A stretch of 64,000 nt of DNA, taken from Nocardiopsis endophytica (GTDB lineage Bacteria; Actinomycetota; Actinomycetes; Streptosporangiales; Streptosporangiaceae). Location: assembly GCF_027706725.1 (NCBI RefSeq), contig NZ_JAQFWQ010000020.1:1-64000 (forward strand). The letters run 5' to 3'. Within the stretch, counting starts at the first letter, position 1; every line of letters begins with the position of its first letter. A program made the translations under genes and the position numbers. Positions 17,108 to 23,889 of this stretch are shown in pieces. The notes under the pieces are model-generated. The model did not search any database and was not told the DNA's origin. It saw only the letters and a list, made by a program, of their open reading frames with translations.

Positions 17108-19279
17108 ATGGCGGACAAATCCGGACCAGCGACCACCGGCAGGGCACCCGAGGCCGACCGGCCCGCGGACATCCGCAACGTCGTGCTGGTCGGCCCGAGC
17201 GGAGCGGGCAAGACGACGCTGATGGAGGCCCTGCTGCACGCCGCCGGGGCCACCGACCGCCGCGGGCGGGTGGAGGAGGGCACCACCGTCGGCGACCACG
17301 ACGAGGCGGCGATCCGGCAGAAGCGGTCGGTGGGGCTGAGCACCGCCCCGCTGTCGGCCGGCGGCCTGAAGATCACCCTGGTGGACACCCCCGGCTACGC
17401 CGACTTCCTCGGCGAGCTGCGGGCGGGGCTGCGCGCCGCCGACGCCGCCCTGTTCACCCTCTCGGCCCTCGACGGCGTGGACCCGCGCACCCGGCTGCTG
17501 TGGGAGGAGTGCGCCGCCGCCGGGATGCCGCGCGCGGTCGCCCTGACCCGCGTCGACCACCCGCGCGCCGACGTGGCGGCCACCGTCGAGCAGTTCCGGC
17601 AGGAGCTCGGCGCCGGGGTGACCCCGGCCTACCTGCCCGTCTACACCGGCGAGGGCGACGACCGCGTGCTGACCGGCCTGGTGGGGCTGCTGTCCCGGCG
17701 GTACTTCGACTACGGGCCCGACGCGCCGCACCCGGGCGCGACCGGCGGCCCGATCCCTGAACACGTCGCCGAGCACGCCGAGGAGCTGCGCAACGGGCTC
17801 ATCGAGGAGGTCATCCAGGAGAGCGAGGACGAGGTCCTCATGGAGGCCTACATGGAGGGCGGCGAGCTCGACCCGGACCGCCTGGTCGCCTCGCTGGAGA
17901 CCGCGGTGGCGCGCGGCGGGCTGCACCCGGTGCTGCCGGTCTCGCCGGTGCACGGGCCGGGCGTGGCCGAGCTGCTGGAGGAGCTGCCCCGGTCGACGCC
18001 GTCGCCCGTGGAGCGCCCCGCGCCCGAGACCGTGGACTCCTCGGGGCGGCCGGTGGAGGGGCTGGAGTGCGACCCCGACGGGCCGCTGCTGGCGCAGGTG
18101 CTCCAGACCGTCAGCGACCCCTACGTGGGCCACGTCAGCCTGGTGCGGGTGTTCTCCGGCACGCTCCACCCGGACGAGTCGGTGCACGTGTCCGGGCGCA
18201 GCCCCGAGGACCGCGACCGGCCCGACCGGGACACCGAGGAGCGGGTGGGGGCGCTGTCGGTGCCGATGGGGCGGCGGCTGCTCCCGGCCGGCAAGGCGGT
18301 GGCGGGCGACATCTGCGCGGTGGCGAAGCTGTCGGCGGCCGAGGCCGGGGACACGCTGTCGGGGCGGGACCGCCCGATGACGGTGCTGCCGTGGTCGTTC
18401 CCGGAGCCGCTGCTGCCGGTGGCGCTGCGCGCGGCCGCCAAGTCCGACGAGGACCGGCTGGCGCAGGCGGTGGCGAAGCTGTCCGCCGAGGACGCCTCGC
18501 TCAAGGTGGAGGTGAACGCCGAGACCCGGCAGATGGTGCTGTGGTGCACCGGGGAGGCGCACCTGGACGTGGCCCTGGACCGGCTGAGGTCCCGGTACGG
18601 GGTGGAGGTGGAGACCGGCGAGGTGCGCATCCCGCTGCGGGAGACCTTCACCGTCCCCGCGCAGGGGCTGGGGCGCAACGTCAAGCAGAGCGGCGGGCAC
18701 GGCGAGTACGGCATCTGCAGGATCAGGGTCGAGCCGCTGCCGTCGGGGGCGGGCCTGGAGTTCGTCGACGAGATCGTCGGCGGGGTGGTGCCGCGCCAGT
18801 TCATCCCGTCGGTGGAGAAGGGCGTGCGGGCGCAGATGGAGAGCGGGGGGCGCACCGGGTTCCCGCTGGTGGACCTGAGGGTGACGCTCTACGACGGCAA
18901 GGCGCACTCGGTGGACTCCTCCGACATGGCGTTCCAGAAGGCGGGGCGGCTGGCGCTGCGGGACGCCGCCGAGCACGGCGACACCGCCATGCTGGAGCCG
19001 GTGGACGAGCTGTCGGTGCTGGTGGACGACGCCTACGTGGGCGCGGTGATGAGCGACCTGGCGGCGCGGCGCGGCCGGGTGGTGGGCACCGAGCCGGTGG
19101 AGGGCGGCCGGACCCTGGTCAAGGCGGAGGTGCCGGAGCTGGAGACGGTGCGCTACGCGGTGGACCTGCGGTCGGTGGCGCACGGGACCGGTTCGTTCAG
19201 CCGCCGCTACCTGCGGCACGAGCCGCTCCCGGCGAACCTGGCCCGCAAGTTCCGCGAGGAGGCCGCGGCGGGCGGCTGA
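17108..19279 (+). CDS. fusA2: Elongation factor G-like protein EF-G2
   Basis: 723-residue translation-factor GTPase of the actinobacterial EF-G2 type, distinct from the essential EF-G beside rpsL. The G domain has P-loop GPSGAGKTT and G3 DTPGYADF, but the nucleotide-specificity NKxD motif reads TRVD. Domains II-V follow in order, with family blocks QSGGHGEYG and PVDELSVLVDDAYVGAVMSDLAARRG. EF-G2 binds GTP but has been reported inactive as a canonical translocase in mycobacteria. ATG 17108 follows GAAGG-type sequence. The 3' end overlaps the antisense AraC gene by 83 bases. Confidence 0.92.
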   Translation: MADKSGPATTGRAPEADRPADIRNVVLVGPSGAGKTTLMEALLHAAGATDRRGRVEEGTTVGDHDEAAIRQKRSVGLSTAPLSAGGLKITLVDTPGYADFLGELRAGLRAADAALFTLSALDGVDPRTRLLWEECAAAGMPRAVALTRVDHPRADVAATVEQFRQELGAGVTPAYLPVYTGEGDDRVLTGLVGLLSRRYFDYGPDAPHPGATGGPIPEHVAEHAEELRNGLIEEVIQESEDEVLMEAYMEGGELDPDRLVASLETAVARGGLHPVLPVSPVHGPGVAELLEELPRSTPSPVERPAPETVDSSGRPVEGLECDPDGPLLAQVLQTVSDPYVGHVSLVRVFSGTLHPDESVHVSGRSPEDRDRPDRDTEERVGALSVPMGRRLLPAGKAVAGDICAVAKLSAAEAGDTLSGRDRPMTVLPWSFPEPLLPVALRAAAKSDEDRLAQAVAKLSAEDASLKVEVNAETRQMVLWCTGEAHLDVALDRLRSRYGVEVETGEVRIPLRETFTVPAQGLGRNVKQSGGHGEYGICRIRVEPLPSGAGLEFVDEIVGGVVPRQFIPSVEKGVRAQMESGGRTGFPLVDLRVTLYDGKAHSVDSSDMAFQKAGRLALRDAAEHGDTAMLEPVDELSVLVDDAYVGAVMSDLAARRGRVVGTEPVEGGRTLVKAEVPELETVRYAVDLRSVAHGTGSFSRRYLRHEPLPANLARKFREEAAAGG

Positions 19280-20048
19280 GCACCCCGGACCGCCCCCCGG
19301 GGCCCACCCCGCCGTGGTGGGCCCCGGGGGTGTGCCCGAAGACCTTCCTGAAGACGTCGATGAAGGCGCTCGCCGACGACCAGCCGCAGGCGTGGGCCGT
19401 CGCGGTCACCGGCGCGCCCTCGGCCAGCAGCACCAGCGCCTTGTACAGCCGGGCCTGGGTGCGCCACTGCGGGAAGCTCATCCCCAGCTCGGCGCGGAAC
19501 AGGCGTGACAGCGTCCGCTCCCCCGCCCCCACTCGCCGCCCCAGCTCGGCCAGGGTGCGCCCGTCGGCGGGGTCCTCGCGCAGCAGCGCGCACACCTGCT
19601 GCAGGCGCGGGTCGGACGGGGCGGGCAGGTGGAGCGGGCGCTGCGGCGAGGCCTTGAGCCGGTCGAACAGGACCCCGCGCAGGCGGGCGCGCTCCGCGGC
19701 GCCGTCGTCGGGCATCCGCGTGTAGGCCAGGATCAGCTCCCGCAGCAGCGGCTCGACGGCCAGTACCGCGGGCGTGTCGAGGCCGAGGGGGTCCTCGCCC
19801 GAGTCCAGGCCGACCAGGTGCAGCTCCACCCCGCCGTGGGCGCGGTGGGCGTGCACGGTGCCCGCGGGGACCCAGATGGCGCGGTCGGCGGGGGCGATCC
19901 AGGCGCCCGCGCCGGTGGTCACCGCCACCACCCCGCGCGCGGCGTAGGCGATCTGGTGCCCGTCGTGCCGGTGCGCGTCGATGCCGCCGCCCGGGGGCAG
20001 CAGGCGCACGCTGGTGGGCGGAACGGGCTCGTGGCGGATCTGCGGCAT
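19197..20048 (-). CDS. AraC-family regulator of the adjacent Fsr-like exporter
   Basis: 283-residue regulator. The cupin-like N-terminal half includes HRHDGHQIAYAARG and WVPAGTVHAHRAHG. The C-terminal AraC HTH includes LAELGRRVGAGERTLSRLFRAELGMSFPQWR and the second helix pair ending FRKVFGHTPG. It matches cupin-AraC regulators that usually neighbour MFS exporters. It is divergent from the Fsr-like gene with 46 bp between starts, which must hold both promoters. The last ~30 codons are Pro/Arg/Gly-rich and run through the EF-G2 terminator hairpin and 83 bases of the EF-G2 gene; the true end may be unusual but the frame is open. Confidence 0.85.
   Translation of the reverse strand: MPQIRHEPVPPTSVRLLPPGGGIDAHRHDGHQIAYAARGVVAVTTGAGAWIAPADRAIWVPAGTVHAHRAHGGVELHLVGLDSGEDPLGLDTPAVLAVEPLLRELILAYTRMPDDGAAERARLRGVLFDRLKASPQRPLHLPAPSDPRLQQVCALLREDPADGRTLAELGRRVGAGERTLSRLFRAELGMSFPQWRTQARLYKALVLLAEGAPVTATAHACGWSSASAFIDVFRKVFGHTPGAHHGGVGPGGRSGVLSRPPRPPRGTCGPGSPGAARAAGSGG
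19294..19330. terminator. EF-G2 terminator embedded in the AraC gene 3' end
   Basis: A perfect 15-bp GC-rich stem (19294-19308 with 19316-19330) and 7-base loop, 15 bases after the EF-G2 stop. It lies within the coding frame of the converging AraC gene, so on that strand the hairpin is translated. Confidence 0.8.
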
Positions 20049-20094
20049 CGTTCGGCAGATTATCGGAAGCCCGACAGGCGCGGCGCCGACGAGC

Positions 20095-21279
20095 ATGGGG
20101 GCCGTGTCGACGATCTCGAAGGACCGGGCCGTGCTCCTGCTGTCGGCGGGGCACGCCTGTGTGGACGTGTACCAGGGGGCGGTGGCGGCGCTGGTGCCCT
20201 TCCTCGCCGCCGAGCGGGGGTACGGGTACGCGGCGGTGTCGGGGGTGGTGCTCGCCGCGTCGCTGCTGTCGTCGGTGGCCCAGCCGCTGTTCGGCGCGCT
20301 GACCGACCGGCGTCCCGCGCCGTGGCTGCTCCCGGCGGGCACCCTGGCCGCAGGGGCGGGGATCGCGGCGGTCGGGGTGGTCGAGGGGTACTGGGCGGTG
20401 CTGGCGGCGGTGGCGCTGAGCGGTGTGGGGGTGGCGGCCTACCACCCGGAGTCGGCGCGGGTGGCGCGGATCGCGGCGCGGGGCGGGCACACGCCGATGG
20501 GGTGGTTCTCGCTGGGCGGCAACGTTGGGTTCGCGGTCGCGCCCGTACTGGTGACGGCGGTCGTCGCGGGGGCGGGCCTGGCGGGGACGCCGCTGCTCGG
20601 ACTGCCCGCCGTCATCGGGGCGCTGCTGTGCGCGGCGGCGGTCCGGAGGCTGGGCGGCGCGCACGGGCGGGGCGTGGGAACCCGCGGCGCCGACGCGCCG
20701 TCCCGGCCGGACGACGTCCGCTCGTTCCTGCGGCTGGCCACCGCGGTGGGTCTGCGGTCGGTGGTCTACGTCGGGTTGAGCACGTTCATCGCGCTGTACG
20801 CCCAGGAGCGCGTCGGCGGGGGCGCGGCGGTGGGCGCGGCCGCGCTGTTCCTGCTCTACTGCGGCGGCGCGGTGGGCACGGTGGTCGGCGGGCGCCTGGC
20901 CGAGCGCCGGGACCGGGTCGCGGTGGTGCGGTGGGCCTACCTGTGCGCCATCGTGGCGGTGGCGGGGACGGTGCTGGTGCCCGGCCCGGCGATGCTGGTC
21001 TTCGTCGCGGCGGCGTCGGGGGCGCTGTACGTGCCGTTCTCGCTGCAGGTCACGCTCGCCCAGGACTACCTGCCGAACCGGGTGGGCACGGCGGGCGGCG
21101 TCACCCTGGGCCTGGCGGTGAGCGTGGGCGGGGTGGCGAGCCCGGCGGTGGGGGCGGTGGCCGACGCCGCGTCGCTGCAGGCGGCGCTGGTGCCGCTGAT
21201 CGCACTCCCCCTGCTGAGCTGGCTGGCGGTCCGGCGGTTGCGGGAACCGGCGGTGCCCGCGCGGCCCGGTTCCCGGTGA
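20095..21279 (+). CDS. Fosmidomycin-resistance-like MFS exporter (Fsr family)
   Basis: 394-residue, 12-helix transporter. The start of helix 1, HACVDVYQGAVAALVPFL, and the LSSVAQPLFGALTDRR loop are typical of Fsr fosmidomycin-resistance transporters, as is YHPESARVARIAA. Start ATG 20095 is used; GTG 20104 is close and equally possible, and neither has a strong ribosome site. Its divergent cupin-AraC partner is probably its regulator. Actual substrate is unknown; Fsr homologues export many compounds. Confidence 0.85.
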   Translation: MGAVSTISKDRAVLLLSAGHACVDVYQGAVAALVPFLAAERGYGYAAVSGVVLAASLLSSVAQPLFGALTDRRPAPWLLPAGTLAAGAGIAAVGVVEGYWAVLAAVALSGVGVAAYHPESARVARIAARGGHTPMGWFSLGGNVGFAVAPVLVTAVVAGAGLAGTPLLGLPAVIGALLCAAAVRRLGGAHGRGVGTRGADAPSRPDDVRSFLRLATAVGLRSVVYVGLSTFIALYAQERVGGGAAVGAAALFLLYCGGAVGTVVGGRLAERRDRVAVVRWAYLCAIVAVAGTVLVPGPAMLVFVAAASGALYVPFSLQVTLAQDYLPNRVGTAGGVTLGLAVSVGGVASPAVGAVADAASLQAALVPLIALPLLSWLAVRRLREPAVPARPGSR

Positions 21280-21641
21280 GGGCTGTCCGGTCACGGCCAC
21301 GACCAAAGCGGGGCGCGCTGCGTCACATCTTCATGGAGGCGCCTTCTTCCTGAGCGATCGACCCCGTAGTCCCGCGAACCGCGGACCGTCCCCGGTCCCC
21401 GGACATCCCGGCGCGGGCACCGAAGCGAAAGCCGAGGGCCAGCATGTCCATCCGCCCCGCCAACGCGCCCGACAACGAGACCCCGCGCCGGTTCCCGGGC
21501 CAGGAGGGCCCATCACGGGCCCCCAACCCGTGACCCGGAGCGCCTGAGAGCGCGACGGGGCGGCACCACCGCCGCCCCGTCCGCGCGGCGGCCTCCGGCC
21601 CGGACCGGAATGCCCGCCGGGAGGGCGGTGTTGGCGTTCGC
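21280..21641. other. Intergenic region, no gene seen
   Basis: 362 bases between the Fsr-like and the F420-type gene. Frames on the minus strand are long only because of base composition and run into the next gene antisense. Apart from the hairpin at 21554-21581 nothing recognisable was found. Confidence 0.6.
21554..21581. terminator. Hairpin terminator
   Basis: GACGGGGCGGC pairs perfectly with GCCGCCCCGTC across a six-base loop. It lies 275 bases after the Fsr-like stop and 60 bases before the next start. It could end readthrough or form in the leader of the next gene. Confidence 0.6.
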
Positions 21642-22112
21642 ATGAGCGATCGACCCACCCCCCGTTCCCTCTCCGACGACGAGCTCTCCGACCTGCTCTC
21701 CGGGCAGCGGTTCGGCACGCTCGCGACCGTCAAGCGGAGCGGGCACCCGCACATGTCGACCATGGTCTACACCTGGGACCCCGAGGCACGGCTGGTGCGC
21801 TTCTCCACCACCGCCGACCGGCTGAAGGTCCGCCACATCACGGCCGATCCCCGCGCGTCGCTGCACGTGCTGGGCGGGGACGTGTGGACGTTCGCGGTCG
21901 CCGAGGGCGACGCCGAGCTGTCGGACACGACCCGGACACCGGGCGACGCCGTCGGCAGGGAGCTGCTCGCGATGGTCCCCGAAGAGGAGCGCCCCGAGGG
22001 CGAGCAGGCGTTCCTGGAACGGCTGGTGGCCGAGCGCCGCCTGGTCATCCGCCTGCCGGTGGCGCGCCTGTACGGAACGGCCCTGGACATCGGAGCCCCG
22101 ATGCTCCGGTGA
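21642..22112 (+). CDS. PPOX-class F420-dependent oxidoreductase (split-barrel)
   Basis: 156-residue split beta-barrel flavin/deazaflavin protein. RFGTLATVKRSGHPHMSTMVYTWD and RFSTTADRLKVRHITADPRASLHV match the actinobacterial F420-dependent PPOX-class family, in which the K-x-R/N segment contacts F420 phosphates. The C-terminal LPVARLYGTALD closes the barrel. It begins at ATG 21642 with a poor ribosome site. The substrate is unknown; members reduce quinones, aflatoxins or biliverdin. It stands alone. Confidence 0.85.
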   Translation: MSDRPTPRSLSDDELSDLLSGQRFGTLATVKRSGHPHMSTMVYTWDPEARLVRFSTTADRLKVRHITADPRASLHVLGGDVWTFAVAEGDAELSDTTRTPGDAVGRELLAMVPEEERPEGEQAFLERLVAERRLVIRLPVARLYGTALDIGAPMLR

Positions 22113-22207
22113 CCCCCGTAGCCCTCCCCCACGGCGACCGGGCTCTCCTCTGAGCGCCGGTGCGGCGGTCGTTGTCACAGCCCTGAGCTCACCGGTGTCT
22201 TGTGGGT

Positions 22208-22945
22208 ATGGAGAAGATTCTCATCACCGGCGGTACGGGGACGCTCGGTAAGGCGGTCGTTCGGCGGGTCCTCGAAGGCGGGCGGGAGGTGCGGGTCCTG
22301 AGCCGGCGGCCGGGGTCCTCCGGGGAGGCGGAGAGGGTCGTCGGCGACCTGCGGACCGGCGACGGGGTCGCCGAGGCCGTGTCCGGTGTCGACACCATCG
22401 TCCACTGCGCCACCACGCTCGGCCGTGACGACGTGCGCACCACCCGGCTCCTGGCCGAGGCCGCCCGGGACGGGGGCGCCAAGCCGCACCTGATCTACAT
22501 CTCGATCGCGGGCATCGACACGATCCCCCTGTCCTACTACCGCACCAAACTCGCGACCGAGCACGTGGTGAAGAACTCCGGCCTGCCCTGGACCATCCTG
22601 CGCACCACCCAGTTCCACGACCTGATCGCCCGCATGTTCTCCGCGCAGCGCGCGCTGCCGGTCACCGCCGTGCTCTCCGGGGTGCGCTTCCAGCCGGTCG
22701 ACGTGCGGGTCGTGGCCGAGCGCATGGCCGCCCTCGCCGAGGAGGGGGAGTCCGGGCGCGTCCCCGACCTCGGCGGCCCGGAGATCCGCACCATGGCCGA
22801 TCTCGCGCGCGCCTACCGCGCCCGCCCCGTCGCGCCCCTTCCGTTGTTCGGCAAGACGGTGCGCGCCTTCCGCGCCGGGGACAACCTCGTGCCCGGCAAC
22901 GCCGTCGACGGCCCCACATTCGAGGAGTTCCTGGCGGGGAGGTGA
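22208..22945 (+). CDS. NmrA-like atypical SDR NAD(P)-binding protein
   Basis: 245-residue Rossmann protein. The dinucleotide loop is ITGGTGTLGKAVVRRVL, followed by LSRRPGSSGEAE and VVGDLRTGDGVAEAV. The YYRTKLATEHVVKNSG segment replaces the classical YxxxK but keeps Y and K in an atypical-SDR arrangement. LPWTILRTTQFHDL is the characteristic NmrA/HSCARG-type motif. Start ATG 22208 gives the normal MEKILITGGTG; a GTG two codons earlier is possible. It is convergent with the M48 protease gene. Redox sensing or an oxidoreductase role cannot be distinguished. Confidence 0.85.
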   Translation: MEKILITGGTGTLGKAVVRRVLEGGREVRVLSRRPGSSGEAERVVGDLRTGDGVAEAVSGVDTIVHCATTLGRDDVRTTRLLAEAARDGGAKPHLIYISIAGIDTIPLSYYRTKLATEHVVKNSGLPWTILRTTQFHDLIARMFSAQRALPVTAVLSGVRFQPVDVRVVAERMAALAEEGESGRVPDLGGPEIRTMADLARAYRARPVAPLPLFGKTVRAFRAGDNLVPGNAVDGPTFEEFLAGR

Positions 22946-22958
22946 CCGGCACCGGAAG

Positions 22959-23000
22959 GACCGCTCCCGCTCAGAACACCCGCCCCGGGCGGGAGCGGTC
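22959..23000. terminator. Bidirectional terminator overlapping the M48 gene end
   Basis: GACCGCTCCCGC (22959-22970) pairs perfectly with GCGGGAGCGGTC (22989-23000) across an 18-base loop. The right arm is inside the last codons of the minus-strand M48 gene, and the loop contains its stop. Confidence 0.7.
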
Positions 23001-23771
23001 GGCCAGGGCCTGGAACCGCCACGTGTTCACCGGGTGCGTGGACAGGAAGTTCACCAGCATCACGAACAGGCCGTTGTCCGTGCCGCCCCGCGCCGCGATG
23101 GCGTGGAAGTCGACGGACCGGTACAGGTACTTGCCCGCCGCCAGCACCCGGAGGCCGTACATGCCCTCCGGGCAGAACAGGTAGGCGTGGTTGTCCGCCG
23201 TGTACTCCTGCGCGCGGCTCAGCGTCGCCCCGATGCCGGGGATCACGTTGGCCACCGAGACCCCGAACTGCCGCCAGAACGACCCGTGCCCCGCCGCGAT
23301 GTGCCCGACCTCGTGGCCGATCACGAACCGCAGGGCGTCGGAGTCCGACAGGCGGCCCCCGACCTCGAACAGGTCGCTGTGGACCGCCACGTAGCGGCGG
23401 AACCCGTGCCCGGAGGCGAAGGCGTTGATCTGCCCGTTGCCCAGGACCACATAGGCGTCGGGCACCTTGTCCATCCCGAACGCGTGCGCCGCCTCCCGCA
23501 CCATCCGGTGCGCCTCGGGGAACTGGTCCTCGGTGATCCGCACCCCGTTGACGCGCTGCTTGGCGTAGAGCTGCCCGCGCGCGAAGAACACGAACGCCGG
23601 GATCGCCAGCAGCATCAGCGGCTCGCCGGTGTCACCCCCGAGCGCACGCGTGACGGCGCCGACCACCGCCAGAACGGTCACCGAGACGCACAACCCCAGG
23701 AGCGGGTTCTCCCAGGGATGCCGTAGTTCACGGGCGCGCCGCCGGTCCCCCCACAACCACCGCTTGGCCAT
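22971..23771 (-). CDS. M48-family membrane metallopeptidase
   Basis: 266-residue zinc protease. Two hydrophobic segments lie near residues 20-70, then the zinc motif HEVGHIAAGH and the downstream ligand in QEYTADNHA. The LGNGQINAFASGHGFRRYVAVHSDLFE block before HExxH is typical of the M48 family, related to HtpX-like quality-control proteases. ATG 23771 is used with GGGGG four bases before it; an in-frame ATG at 23780 is the alternative. The gene ends on the shared hairpin with the NmrA-like gene. Confidence 0.88.
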   Translation of the reverse strand: MAKRWLWGDRRRARELRHPWENPLLGLCVSVTVLAVVGAVTRALGGDTGEPLMLLAIPAFVFFARGQLYAKQRVNGVRITEDQFPEAHRMVREAAHAFGMDKVPDAYVVLGNGQINAFASGHGFRRYVAVHSDLFEVGGRLSDSDALRFVIGHEVGHIAAGHGSFWRQFGVSVANVIPGIGATLSRAQEYTADNHAYLFCPEGMYGLRVLAAGKYLYRSVDFHAIAARGGTDNGLFVMLVNFLSTHPVNTWRFQALADRSRPGRVF

Positions 23772-23849
23772 GTCCCCCATTCTGGGCGCGCGAGCCGCGC
23801 CCGCTCTGTGTCCGCGCGGATACATGGGGAATGCGCAAGGAACGCGCAA

Positions 23850-23884
23850 GGGGCGCCCCCCGGCCACGGGCCGGTAGGCGCCCC
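23850..23884 (-). terminator. Terminator of the M20 gene
   Basis: A 16-position stem with two mismatches (23850-23865 with 23869-23884) and an ACG loop. It lies five bases beyond the M20 stop on the minus strand and upstream of the M48 gene start. Confidence 0.75.
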
Positions 23885-23889
23885 CTCTG

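Noticed and set aside
21323-21763. 146-codon minus-strand frame before the F420-type gene
   Set aside because: It overlaps the well-supported gene at 21642 antisense and shows no domain or ribosome site.
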